From Nematostella vectensis (lineage: Eukaryota; Cnidaria; Anthozoa; Actiniaria; Edwardsiidae), in contig NC_064044.1 in assembly GCF_932526225.1 (NCBI RefSeq), positions 12,972,084 to 13,036,083 of the forward strand: a DNA stretch of 64,000 nucleotides, read 5' to 3'. The notes below the pieces were generated by a model. It saw only the letters and a program-made list of their open reading frames with translations, had not been told where the DNA came from and made no database searches. A program made the translations under genes and the position numbers. This document shows, piece after piece, positions 12,957 to 25,015 of the stretch (its first letter is position 1; each line of letters opens with the position of its first letter).

Positions 12957-13623
12957 GAGGTGAAGTATCAAAAACTGTCAGTACTACTCTGCCACAACGC
13001 AACATTTTTTCATTAATGCAACTTTGTTTTATTATGGTTTGCGGGTCTTCACTTTTTTCTTGTACGTTGTTAAAAAACATAGATACAACGGATTTTGAGA
13101 TAAGCCTCTTCCCCGAATAAGCACCGCGTTGGGATACAACAAATTCAGAAGCGCCTTAGCGCTTGTTATCTCTATTCATACCCTTAAAAAGAAATGTTTT
13201 AATGTTCTTGGAGGTTTAAGTTGCTAGGATCCGCTAACTCGAAGAGATGGCTTACTTCAAGTACCTTAATTGCTTGAATAAGTGCCTCTCTCAAGTTAGC
13301 GCCTCGCCTAAACGTGTTGCACAATAGACTTTGCGAACTGAACGCGGATCTTGTAAACCTTACCCCCTCTACTTGGCACGCGGCTTAAAACTGCGAATTC
13401 GTGTCTGTGAGTAGGTGGGTAATAATAGATCATGGGGGAGTGGGTGAAGATGTTTTAACCCTTTAACCCATGCGGCTTTATCGCCCACGCAAGTGCGATA
13501 GCATTTCCCGGAATATGAAGCAGCTAAAAGCAAACAATCGATCAATCAGAAGCCTTGGTACTGTATCTACAACCTCTTCCTAAGAGCTGAAGAGACTCGC
13601 CCGACATCACAGGTGATCACAAA

Positions 13624-16600
13624 ATGCCTGAAGACGCAGACAAACCGCGCGCAGCATTTCGCCCCAAGTGGAAAGTTCTAACCGTATGCCACATCGTATT
13701 CTCGATCGTACTAGCCGCGCTTGTGATACATAATCATGTCAAGAACGAATCCAGATTCAAGGAGCTCGGGGAAAAGCTAGAGCGGTGCGAAGCTATCAGG
13801 GATTCTGCCTCAAAAATGACCGCGTCTAACCCAACGCCTACGCCAAGGGCAGCCGAGGGTCTCCAATTAATGTTAAGAAGAAGTCCACAAGAGAACGAAA
13901 CGATAAGGATTAGAGCTACCACCAAAACAACAACCAGAGCGAACTTTATTAAGGCTCGGGAGAATACAACAGACGCAAGTTTTGAGGGTTTTATTCCCGT
14001 AACTGGTCCTAGAGATCAAGGAAAGGAAAACTCAAGTAATGATTCGGACTTGCAAAATAATATAACATCGAACGAGAGTTCCCCTGAGCTACATGCTAAG
14101 GGATCAGAGAGGAATTTGTCACGAGGTTGGTACAAAGGAAGTGAGGTTGATCCAAGGTCGTGTTTAGAGCTGCTCAAGTCCGTCCTGGTGAGTATGTTTA
14201 CGTCTAGATATACGTTTGCGGGTTTCCTGTTTGATTTACAGATACTACAATAAGTCATTTTAAAGCACATTGTTTGGAAATAGTAAACTTTTTTGAATAT
14301 ATTTTGAATCATACATTCCTTTATTGTTTCCGGTTATGTGCTATAGATTTCCAGTTCCGGAGAGATCGTTAACTTTAGATAACCTAGTTTCTAGGCGTGA
14401 ATGCGCTATGTAGAATATAATTGGGGTAGTGTAATAACTAAAAAGTGTTACTAAACTGTTACTGTGACTTTTATAAGTCAAGAACTTCGGCTGAATTAAC
14501 TAATTATTGATTAACTGGCGTTTCGCGTTCTACAAACAAACCAACGCATAACTACGTATCATTTTAAAGGTGAGAATAGTGCAAATTGGCTCAGTTTTAG
14601 CGGATCTCATCTAGCTCAATAGATGGACACAAATAACGATTTTTATTAATTAAAATTAAAATTTTCATATACAGGTTATTTCCCGTGGTCTCTCTCTTAT
14701 TCATGGTCTCTCTCCGCCAAAACATGAGCCTTTCTTTAGTGTAAAACCACAGGCCTCCCATGCATTCTATTGATAACTGCTAAAAGGTTATTGCTGAGTG
14801 GTTCTCGCTGCGACGAGGACCCCCGCCAGTTTACCCTTTGTACAAAGATCAGAAAAGTCCGGTGGTAGTTAAATCCATTTAGCTCATCCAATCTTGAGTG
14901 TCTTCACACATCCTTTTGTACCTTGTAGATGAACGAGAGCCAAAGAATCTGCAACGACCTACGAGGTAAACACAGAAGATACGTTTCGAAAGGGTAGCGT
15001 ATTGCGTGTAGTGTAAAGCGTATTGCGTGTAGCGCATTGCGTGTATAGCAAGTAGCGTATTGCGTGTAGTTTATAGCGTATTGCGTGTAAGCGAGTAGCG
15101 CATTGCGTGTATAGCGAGTAGCGTATTGCGTGTAGTGTATAGCGTATTGCGTGTAAGCGAGTAGCGTATTGCGTGAAGTGTATTGCCTGTAAGCGAGTAG
15201 CGTATTGCGTGAAGTGTATTGCCTGTAAGCGAGCAGCGTATTGCGTTTAAGCGAGTAGCGTATTGCGTGTAGTGTATAGCGTGTAAGCGAGTAGCGTATT
15301 GCGTGTAGTGTATAGCGTGTATAGCGTATTGCGTGTAGCGTATTGCGTGTAAGCGAGTATTGTATTGCGTTTAGTGTATTGCCTGTAAGCGAGTAGCGCA
15401 TTGCGTGTATAGCGAGTAGCGTATTGCGTGTAGTGTACAGCGTATTGCCTGTAAGCGAGTAGCGTATTGCGTGTAGTGTATTGCCTGTAAGCTAGTAGCG
15501 TATTGCGTGTAGTGTATTGCCTGTAAGCGAGTAGCTTAAAGCGTGTAGTGTATAGTGTGTAAGCGAGTAGCGTATTGCGTGTTGTGTTTAGCGTGTAAGC
15601 GAGTAGCGTATTGCGTGTAGTGTATAGCGTGTAAGCGAGTAGCATATTGCCTGTAAGCGAGTAGCGTATTGCGTGTATAGCGAGTAGCGTATTGCGTGTA
15701 GTGTACAGCGTATTGCCTGTAAGCGAGTAGCGTATTGCGTGTAGTGTATAAAGTGTAAACGAGTAGCTTATTGCGTGTGCAGCGGATTATGTGTAGCCTA
15801 TTGCGTGTAGTGTATAGCGTATTGCATGTAGCGTATTGCGAGTAAGCGTATTGCGTGTAGTGTTTAGCGTGTAAGCGAGTATTGCGTGTAGCGTATTGCT
15901 TGTAGTGTATTGCGTGGAGCGTATTAGCTATTGCGTGTAGTGTATAGCGTGTAGTGTAAAACGTATTGCGTGTAGTGTATAGCGTGTAGTGTATAGCGTG
16001 TAGCGTATTGCGTGTAATGTATAGTGTGTAGCGTATTGCGTGTAGTGTATTGCAAGTAAGCGAGTAGTGTATTGCGTGTATAGCGTATTGTGTGAATTGT
16101 ATTGCGTTTAGTGTATTGCGTGTAGTGTATAGCGTGTAGCGTATTGCGTGTAGCGTATTGCGAGTAAGCGAGAAGCGTATTGCATGTAGTGTATAACGTG
16201 TAGTGTGCAGCGTATTAGGTGTAGCGAATAGTGTATAGCGTGTAGCCTGCAGCACCGTTTAGCGTATAGTATGTAGCGTATAGCGTGAAGCGCATGTTGA
16301 ACAAACTGGCTTTTTATTCTTAAGGACCGCAAGGTCCACCGGGAAAGCGAGGGCCGCAAGGGCTAGTTGGACCTCAAGGGGAACAAGGAGAGCGAGGAAA
16401 ACCTGGTAAGTGGAGCTTGATTTAACGAAATGATTTTTTTTCTTACTGAAGAAAGAAGATGCACCGTGCTGTACATTTCTATTATACAGGGCCGCGGGGT
16501 CCACCGGGAAGACGTGGCCCGCGAGGGCTCACGGGATCACCTGGAGAGCGAGGCAAGCCCGGTGAACATTTCTTGGTGCCCACAATGGCGCATGTGCTGT

Positions 16601-19600
16601 GTTAATAGAAAAAAATCCCTCTTTTGGTTCAGTCTTTATGAGAGTCTACTTTTGACCCTTTGCGTAAACTCGCGAGCGTGACAGTCCCACAGTATTTTAA
16701 TCCAAGCATCGCCTTAGATTCCATAGCACTGCAATGGCGAGCGTAGCAACAAGAGCTAGGGAAATAAACCTGGGTTCCTATTGCAAGCACCGAGCAAATG
16801 GCTACAAATTTTACATAGGCGAACCTGTGTACTCATCTAGACTTCGGGTACATTTTGGAGCACTTTTATCAGTGCCGTAGCAGGCCTCGAAATATTGGAG
16901 GGGCACAATACAGAAACATTAAGAAAATATTGGGGACACAGCCACGTCCATACTAGTCATTTCCTTATAAGGTGAATTGCCCCCCCCCCCCCCCTTCCCC
17001 TGCTACGGCACTGTTTATGCTGTGTGCGGATAACCTGCGAATACTGTCAGGCGCATTTTTTATTCGCATATGATTAATCAGCTAAAAAAAATAATGGTGG
17101 TCATTTTCAAGATGGTGACTCGTCGAAAAAGAAGAACTTGGAAAGGCTAAGCCACGTGACCACATAAAAAGACCACAGGAATCCCTACAGAGGGCATACA
17201 GGAATAACAGTCTTGTTTTAAAAACTATGAGCTTTTCAATCCCTTATTAGGACATTACATACCATATTTCGAAGTCCGCTTCAATCGTTTTTTTTACCCC
17301 GCTATTCTGTCACCCTATAACTGTGTACGTCGAGAATTTCCAGGTAAACTCGAATAAATTCGTGTTACTACAATTTGCAGGATGCCATTTTGAAACAGAT
17401 CCAAGCCCTAGCATTTTTAGACTTTAGAAAAACGACTGACATTGATTGATAATATGTTTTTTTACACAGGGAACGAATTTGGTTGTTATCTAAATAGAAT
17501 ATACACTAAACAAAACTGCATATGTTTGTAAAGTTGATGATGACTCGCGGTGGATAGGTCCAGTTACTTGCTGTTACCGGGGGTCATATGTGTATAATTG
17601 ATGTTCTGCTTCGCATTGGAAATTCAAGTCAAGGAAAACCACAGCCAACAATATATTGGCAGCTAGTCTCGTGAAGAGTGGGCTTGGTGCATGGAAAGTG
17701 AACACACATAACACTAAGATGTCGGCTAGTTTTCCAATGAGAAAGCCTTGTTTAGTAAACACAAACTATATGCTTTGTTGCAGGTCTCTCCCATGATGGG
17801 GGCAAACAAGATAGGGGATGCTCTGGGACCATGCTTGGTAAGATGATATATCATATACTATGAATACTGATATATTCAATAAAGCTAGTAAGAATCACAA
17901 GTGGTCCTGTGTGTTGGCGCGTCAGCGCATGGGGCCTCTCACAACAGGTGACCCAGAGTGTTAGTGTATGGGGCCTCTTACCAATGGTGACCCAGGGGAG
18001 CCTAATAGGAGCTTGCGTTGCTCATTACCAGGGTGGAACATTATTGATACATTGTTTAAAACTACTTTTTATGCCATTAATAGGACCCCCTTAAATATAT
18101 TGCCATGGTAACTATCTGTTGACTCTTGCAGCGCCTCCACTTTTCCTAGAAACTCAACTCATTTACATATCACGTGAGGGCGTCTCGCCGGAAATGACGT
18201 GCAATACCACAGCTAATCCTTCAGCGGATATCACGTGGTATCGCGATGACGTCATGCTGACTGGCAAGCGGTATCAGATATCACAAAGTGTCACAGAGTC
18301 TCAAAGTATGCGCTTGACCGTTTGCAGAAAACTTTGGGTTAGGGTTGTCAAATAACTGAAACTAATGTATATTTTGCTCACTTCTTGTCTAATGGTATTA
18401 GTAGAAAATAATTTCAATGACGATGATGATTATGATAATAAAATTATTTAAAGAGGATGGTACTAAAAGTACATAGGAATTATATACTTGTGGTCTCGAA
18501 GTCTCTACAGACAAGCTGTAGAATAACTTGTTGGTCTGTGAACACAAATCAAGACAAGGTCGAAATAGTATGTTGACTGCACTACAGTTATCTGGTATCT
18601 TAAAGGGTAAAATATATGATTTGTTTCTTATTCAATGGTCTTTGTCCCAGTCCCCCGCAGGATTCAGATGCTATGCCCGAGCAAGGTTCCTCATCCTATA
18701 ACGCAAAGCATTCTGGTTATAATGGAGGCGCGTGGATCGGATACAGGGACTTACACCTGTAGGGCACGTAATATGATGGGAGCTCGGGACCGCCATGTTG
18801 TCCTGACAGTGCAAGGTACTCGGCCCAATCAGCCGCCATTCTATCATCCTAGCAAAATAACAAGTGTAAGAAGATATTTACTTCCATCGGTTGTCTAGGG
18901 GAAGATTTTGCGATATTTTTTATTGAATTTGGTGAATGAAGAATACGAATCTCTCTAGAAGTTTTTTTCATGATTTCTTTATATCTTTTTCTTCTAAAAT
19001 GGAATGAAAACGACAGTCATGTCACTGACAGGCGCTTTAACTCTCGTGAAACTCACGGTATTTTTAGAATCACGCAATCTTAGGGTCTTCCCTAATTAGC
19101 TGATCAGCTATTGTAAGAGATAAAATCAACACCTAAAGATAAAATTCGTATACGCGCACGTGTATGTTATATCCTCTATTTATAATGACATATCGAGACA
19201 GAGTAAAATAGCAAAAAAAAAAAAAAAAAAAATACTCGACATCCCAAAGAGAAAATGTCTCTTTTTTTTCCCTCAGTCCCTGTAGCAATATTAATTCCAC
19301 ACAAAAACCAAACGGTGCTGGAAGGAAATAACGTTACCTTAAGCTGTAATGCATCCGGAATACCAGCCCCAGTCATCACGTGGTATAGAAAAAACGGTAG
19401 CTACATGCCTGTCAATCACCGCGTTGTCAATGGAGTCCTTATCGTCTTTAACATCACCAAGGCTCACGAAGGGACTTACGTGTGCAAAGCGAAGAATGTG
19501 TTAGGAGCGAAGACCACAGAGGCGACGCTGTTAGTTAACAGTTGAGTATACACCCTACTGTAGTGCTGTAGTTTTATGTTTCTGTTTGTTTGCTTGCTTT

Positions 19601-22600
19601 TTGTTTGTCTGTTTGTTGCTTGCTTTTTGTTTGTCTGTTTGTTTGCTTGCTTTTTGTTTGTCTGTTTGCTTGCTTGCTTCTTTCTTTGTCTGTTTGCTTG
19701 CTTTTTGTTTGTCTGTTTGCTTGCTTGCTTCTTTCTTTGTCTGTTAGTTTGCTTGCTTCTTTCATTGTCTGTTTGCTTGCTTTTTGTTTGTCTGTTTGTT
19801 TGCTTGCTTCTTTCTTTGTCTGTTAGTTTGCTTGCTTCTTTCTTTGTCTGTTAGTTTGCTTGCTTCTTTCATTGTCTGTTTGCTTGCTTTTTGTTTGTCT
19901 GTTTGTTTGCTCGCTTCCTTCTTTGTCTGTTAGTTTGTTTGCTTCTTTCCTTGTCTTTTTGCTTGCTTGCAAGAAGCACTTGTCTCTCAAAAAAAAAACT
20001 ATTTCACGTGTTCGCAGTCATACCTCGTTTGACGTCATTCCTTGGAATGCCGCTGACCATAGTTGAGAACACCACCGCCGTCGTGCCTTGTGCCACCACA
20101 GGGTTTCCAACTCCGGTAATCTCTTGGACAAAGATTGGAAACTCTATGGATGTTTCTCGCTCGTCTTACGACTCCCGAGCGTTGACCATCGAGGATGTTC
20201 AATACTCCGACAGTGGGACTTATGTCTGCTCTGCTACAAACATAGCGGGACGAGTGAATGGAACCGTAACCATCATAGTTCAAGGTAAACTTCAGTATGA
20301 TGATAATCATCCGGGGGGGGGGGGGGGGGCTCTCCATAAAAGTAGACGGGCTGATCGTTTAGGGTATAAAATTTTACTAACTGCTGTCCCTTAGTGAGTG
20401 TTCAACACATTTTCGCTTTTGATTCTTACCCCTCACGCTGTGGATTATCACGCCCTTAATTTAGTCAGACAAGAGATGTGCTCAATGATGATGTAATAAA
20501 TGTAAAACAATGTAAAACGGTTGGCATTTGTATAGCGCACTTTAACATCAAATGCGCTTTACACGTGCCTGACTTTACTCATCAGTGTACGTGTAGATAC
20601 GGACTGCTCCAAGCAGTTTACAATCATGAGTGTTGGTTAGTGAGTAAGCACTGTCACCAAAGATGGAAGCACGGGCCAGCGTCCCCGGCGGTTCTTTTAC
20701 GTCCCAGTGTTAACGATGTGTGGCTTAACGTCCTTAGCCTGAGTAATGCACAGTCTCCAGTCTCCAGGGAGCCAGATCTATTAATCCTCAGAAAAAACCC
20801 CAATTTGATCTGACCTGGGTTCGAACCCCGGCCCTCTTGCTTGAGAAGCGAAGCCCGTACCCCTGAGCTATCACGCCATCTCCGCGTCTAGAAATGTGTT
20901 TGTTTTTAGTGCTTAGAGTTAGAAATTACTTCGATCACACCTAAAGTGCTATCTTTTAGTGGCAAGAATGGCTATTGACCACACCCAAAGTGCTATCCCT
21001 TAGGGTTCCAATGAATTTTGCCGGCGATCCTCCTGCCTGCTTTTATGGGAGACCTCACACCCGCGGTTAATAACTTATGAGGCTTTCGGTAATTTTATAT
21101 TGCTTGCTCAATCAGTAGTTTGCTCGCCAACTCAGAATATCTTTTGTCTTTTCAACAATAAAACTTTAAAAACTGATGTATTTAAAATGGATAGATTAAA
21201 ATCAGTAAGGCCATGCCATTAATCCAAATGAAGCAGGTGCATTGTTTTGCATTGTTTCATTTTCATTTGTATGTTTTTGCATTGAATACGTCTTGGAAAA
21301 TACTACGTTTGAACTTAGCCTAAGAAAACATCATTAAGCCAATCGCTCAATTAATCGCGGTACAAATTGGTAATTCCCTCTTATCATTGCAGTTGCCCCA
21401 CGGATCAAAGATCAACCCAAAGCCATCGAGTTTGGCTATCATCCTGCCGCGAAAAAGCTGCAGCTTCGTGTATTTGGCTTCCCTCCTCCTAACGTCACGT
21501 GGTCAGGCCCGGCGCTTAGCCATTCAAAACCACGAGTTAACCAATCAGATGGCTCGTTGGTGATCATGCGTACTGAGTTCAGAGACTCCGGCGAATATAA
21601 AGCTATAGTGAGAAATGCAGTTGGAGAAGTTGTGGTGCGGACATTTTTGGTGGTCTCTCAAGGAGGTAAAGATGGTAGTGATGGTGACTATGGTTTGTAG
21701 TCCTAGTAAAAAAGGAAATTCAACTAAAATGGAATCTCCCTATAACGGATACCTCGGGACACTGTTTTTCGGTAGTGAAAAGTTTAAAAAAAAAAGACTT
21801 AGAGCAAAAGCTGTGTGTGTGTGTTGGGGGGTGGGAGGGTAACCTGCGCAACCCCCTGTGAACGTACACGTTCCATGTTTTTGTTCATCGACGATTCTAT
21901 TTCAAAACCACACCCTGAATTGACTTTATATAATCTTTTAGTTAAACCAATGTTCTACGCCACACCGGATCGTCCCTGGTTGGCTATTGAAAGATCTAAG
22001 ACCCTCCCCCTAACATGTGGTGCTATGGGCGTGCCTAGTCCAATAGTGGAATGGTATCACAACGGTTCGCTTATCAAGAGTGGAGTAGGAGGGACAAAAA
22101 ACAACAAGACAATCACATTGAGCTGGGGAAGCCTTGAGGGGAACTACTTGTGCAGGGCGCGTAATATTTTTGGGGTCGTAAGCAAGTCTATATTCATCGA
22201 ACAATCACGTAAGTAAGAACATCCAGGCAGGCAATGGCAGGACGGCAGATAGGCAGGCAGGTAAAAAGGTAAGTTAAGAAGGTGTGGTTAGCAGGTAAAC
22301 AGGTAAGGTAAGCAGGTAAGAAGGTAAGGTAAGCAGGTAAGGTAAGCAGGTAAGAAGGTAAGGTAAGCAGGTAAGAAGGTAAAGTGAGCTGGTAACAAGC
22401 AACGGGTAAGCAGGGGCGAACGTTGTTAACCACACTTTTTACTTTGTCAGGCGGTTTAGAGACATCGATAATCCTAAGCAATAGAAACCACTTGATAGCC
22501 TTGAGAGAGTTTTTGAGGCCAGTGCTTACAAGTCAGGGGAGCAGTCGCTGGTCACGGTGTTGGTGGGCTAGCAATAATGGCTGGTCAAACTTCCACGGAA

Positions 22601-23303
22601 ATTGTAACAACAAAGGCCCGACTGTGACGATAGTTCGAGTGGGGACGTATGTGTTTGGAGGATACACAGATGTCAGCTGGGAAAACAGTTGGAGCTTTTC
22701 AGGTGATACGTTTTCCTGCCTATTCGTTACTATACAGGGGAAAGACCAAAGTGACCCTAGAACTGTTGGAATGAGCCGGTGCCTAGTTGACTTGATTGTC
22801 TGTTCTCAAATCAAAATAAAGAAGAAGTTGGTTTAAATCAACACAAGGTTGAAAAAGTATGTTGAACGCCTCTATGAAACAGAGTAGTTGCGCTGACGTT
22901 TCGAGCGTTAGCCCTTCGTCGGGGCTCCGTCTGTTTGGGGGGGGGGGTGGAGTACAGACGTTTGATAAATTATACCATTCTATCTTTTATTTTTCATGGA
23001 TGGATAGCCTACAGAAGTTCAAGAAAGTCCTTCCTGTTCAGTTTGTATAGCACCCGAGGTTTCCACCCCCTCAAGCTGCCAGTTATGGATTACAGTTACG
23101 CTGTTTATGATAACGTAGGATATGGTCCCACATTCGGTGGGACATCAGGACATGATCTGTACATTACTAATAGTCGCTCAGGGTCTACCAGTGTCGGTTC
23201 GTACAAGCCTCCCCCTGGATGCCGTAAAGGAAATAGATGCTCGTATTTTGCTGGAGCTAGTTCGTTTACACCTGATGAAGTGGAAGTTTTCTATGAGCAT
23301 TAA
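13624..23303 (+). CDS. type II membrane protein: collagen-like stalk, five Ig domains, C-terminal TLDc
   Basis: Predicted surface protein. Exon 1 (13624-14187) encodes a short basic N-terminus, one hydrophobic helix at about residues 18-38 with no cleavable signal visible, and a Ser/Thr/Asn-rich stalk. Collagen cassettes are 16325-16405 and 16490-16561 (Gly-X-Y). Then come 17784-17837; Ig1 in 18132-18305 plus 18651-18815; Ig2 19277-19540; Ig3 20018-20284; Ig4 21393-21665; Ig5 21942-22208; TLDc 22451-22702 and 23008-23303. All junctions from 16325 on are phase 1, typical of shuffled extracellular modules. TLDc marks are NNKGPTVTIVR, FGGYTDV and YGPTFGG. Exon 1 ends in phase 0 while the first collagen exon needs phase 1, so a linking exon in 14188-16324 is unidentified or exon 1 uses another donor (14152 area). 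The layout resembles colmedins/gliomedin with TLDc replacing olfactomedin. ATTAAA at 23453 may be the poly(A) signal. Confidence 0.85.
14726..14762. mobile_element. solo end of the 9753-9955 MITE family
   Basis: A 37-bp match to the right inverted end of the MITE at 9753-9955 (shared gagcc, tttctttagtgt-like and aaaccacaggcctccca segments). No partner end is seen nearby. It lies in the first intron of the collagen-Ig-TLDc gene. Confidence 0.6.
14998..16290. repeat. heptamer-based minisatellite before the collagen exons
   Basis: About 1.3 kb of degenerate repeats made from 7-bp words: gcgtatt, gcgtgta, gtgtata, plus an 8-bp agcgagta. The words recur in changing order, so no fixed longer period holds. 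The array stops about 35 bp before the acceptor of the exon at 16325. Several repetitive ORFs on the minus strand are by-products of the array. Confidence 0.9.
16870..17013. mobile_element. 144-bp MITE with CAGTGCCGTAGCAGG ends
   Basis: A perfect 15-bp inverted repeat (cagtgccgtagcagg and its inverse) flanked by a perfect 5-bp duplication, tttat. The interior is non-coding with a C-run. A solo right end of the same family is at 56118-56135. The start CAGTG is common among hAT-like MITEs, but the 5-bp duplication is shorter than the usual 8 bp. Confidence 0.8.
19574..19970. repeat. T/C/G-rich minisatellite between Ig2 and Ig3 exons
   Basis: Tetranucleotide-like words (tttg, tctg, cttg, tttc) form repeats of roughly 23-40 bp (tttgtctgtttgcttgcttt). 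The array starts about 34 bp after the Ig2 exon donor at 19541 and ends about 50 bp before the Ig3 acceptor at 20017, filling nearly the whole intron. The Leu/Cys/Val-rich ORFs here are artefacts. Confidence 0.9.
20485..20883 (-). mobile_element. tRNA-derived SINE
   Basis: On the minus strand from about 20883 there is a tRNA-like head with an A box (TAGCTCAGGGG) and a perfect B box (GGTTCGAACCC), about 65 bp in all. A body of about 330 bp follows and ends near 20485 in an AT-rich repeat (tgtaaaa and taataaatg words). The head has decayed tRNA base-pairing and no proven function. It sits in the intron between Ig3 and Ig4. Confidence 0.75.
22209..22405. repeat. AGGTAAG-type array directly after Ig5 donor
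   Basis: The Ig5 exon ends at 22208 and the intron begins gtaagtaag. It then runs into about 190 bp of ggtaagcaggtaagaaggtaa-like repeats. About ten internal copies match the donor consensus AG|GTAAG. No coding signal beyond the exon. Confidence 0.85.
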
Positions 23304-23338
23304 CTATTATATAGCGTGTAATAAGTTAGACTAGTGAG

Positions 23339-23412
23339 GGAAATCCTTATTGCTGGTATGGAGCTAGTTCGTTTACACCTGATGAAGTGGAAGTTTTCTA
23401 GAGCATTAACTA
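23339..23412 (+). repeat. short tandem copy of the TLDc gene's last codons
   Basis: About 60 bp copying the end of the last exon (ggagctagttcgtttacacc through the stop region at about 23250-23310) is repeated 100 bp downstream. A one-base deletion in the copy changes the Tyr codon near the end to a stop. It is probably 3' UTR. Confidence 0.7.
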
Positions 23413-23639
23413 TTAACGAAGAGTGTTAAGTGAAACGTAGTGAGAAATTCTGATTAAAGATTTTAGCACATGATGTGCCTACCAATACTTAGATAAAACT
23501 AGCTTGCTAGCTGGCTCTCCATTGGGTTAATTTGGAAACTCGTGTTTTTTTGCGCTACGGGGATCCTTAACAACTACAATACACAGGAGAGCCGGCTCGC
23601 AGGCTAAATTAGATATAACAAAGTTGTGGCTATATCCCG

Positions 23640-25015
23640 CGAGTGAAATGAAAAGTCCCATCATCTGCTACAGAGCTAAGCCGCCAACGCCCGTCCAACA
23701 ACCCCCTAGCATGCCGATCAAGCCATGGAATCTGAACCTATATCCCAAATTGCTGCCATCCATGCTGAAGCCACGTTTATGGGTACAAATCGCAACACGG
23801 CTAAAAAGGGCACACAAGCCATCATAAATACACCACTGGAACACCACACCCTCTCTAGAGAAGAATGGCGACGAGCCCCTGTCACAATCTCGTTCTCGCA
23901 TCCATGAAGAGGCAGCATGACATGAACAGCAACAACCTACAGACTGAGGTGACCGTCATCGCAGATACAGGAGCCTAATCAGACCTGTGGTCGCTCAAAG
24001 AGTTCCTTGCGCGCGGCTTCTTGCATGACGAGCTTTAACGAATCCTCCTCAGCCAGTCCCTAGCCAACCGCTCGCCCATCGCCATAGAGTCTTCTTTGCC
24101 AAGCTTAACATAAAGTCCTCAAGCGGCACAGCGAGCTCTTGCCACTCGAGGTACATTCGATGTACGTCAGGTGCGCGACATCTACTTATCTTACGAGTCA
24201 CTCCTGAACCTCGGCCTCCTCCCGTGCACCTTCTCGTCGTCAGGTGACAGCGTGGCCACTACGTACACCGAAGAGCGGTCAAAGGGATCTATACATCCCA
24301 CGAGGGTCATCAACGAAGGGTGCACCACATCGAGTGCCGCTGACGACTCCCTATGCTCATGCCCTCAGCGCACAGCCAGACCACAACGCCATGGATACCT
24401 TCCATTTTCCAGCACGCCAGCAATAACAATGAACGGAAGGCCTGCCTTCTCGACGAACACATGCCCCCATCGCGCGATGGAAGGACCACCCGTCGAAATC
24501 AACGTAGACAAAGCCGCGACACCTAGAGCCCGTCACACCTCAGCAAACATACCGTTGCACTGGCAGCAAAGGGTGTACGACGGCCTCCTTCGCGACGAGG
24601 CCCTAGGCGTCATTGAGCGGGTGCCGTACGGCTAGCCAGTCACGTGGTGCTGCAAACATGGTGGCTTGCACTGTCGACCTATCGCCGCTAAACAAGGGCG
24701 ACCTTCGCCATTGAGTCTTCGTTCGACTTTGCCCGCCGCATCTCTAAGGACATCCCTAAAGACGCCTGGAATGGTTACAATAGTGTCCCCTTGCGCGAGT
24801 CCGACCGCCACCTCACGTCGTTTATCACGCCGTTTGTACGCTGGCGGTACAAGATAACTCCCCAAGGCTTCCTGTCGCTGGACGGCTATAACCGCCGTTT
24901 GACGCTGTGCTCGCAGAATTTGGACAAAAGAAACGTTGCGTTGACGATACGACAGTGACCTCCAAGAGCACTGGTGGAGGACCATCAATTTTCTCACCCG
25001 CGTCGGCCAAGATGC
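23640..25015 (+). pseudogene. decayed Ty3/gypsy-type pol fragment
   Basis: Remnants of a retrotransposon polyprotein in shifting frames. Around 24484-24635 is the segment just before reverse transcriptase (short signatures PPVEINVDKAATP and LGVIERVPYG). Further RT pieces follow in other frames to about 25015 (APQGF-like and DAVLAEFG-like segments). Upstream, 23.9-24.2 kb has protease-like remnants (VIADTGA followed by a stop). Multiple frameshifts and stops mean it cannot be active. No LTR pair was found. Confidence 0.75.

Larger units (their letters stand above)
12061..13623. promoter_or_regulatory. intergenic spacer between divergent RNGTT and collagen-Ig-TLDc genes
   Basis: About 1.56 kb between two start codons pointing away from each other, so it must contain both promoters unless they lie in unseen leader exons. 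It includes a short GA repeat (about 12287-12300) and a MITE at 12798-12956. No further gene is supported, and no TATA box or start site could be assigned with confidence. Confidence 0.5.

Noticed and set aside
14904-16504. Minus-strand ORFs rich in Tyr-Thr-Leu-His-Ala-Ile
   Set aside because: By-products of the heptamer array. The plus strand here is an intron followed by collagen exons.
19574-20066. Cys/Leu/Phe-rich plus-strand ORFs
   Set aside because: By-products of the T/G/C-rich intronic array. Only the part from 20018 on (Ig3) is coding.
20812-20880. Functional tRNA gene
   Set aside because: A and B boxes are good, but the acceptor and anticodon stems do not pair convincingly, and a long SINE body follows.
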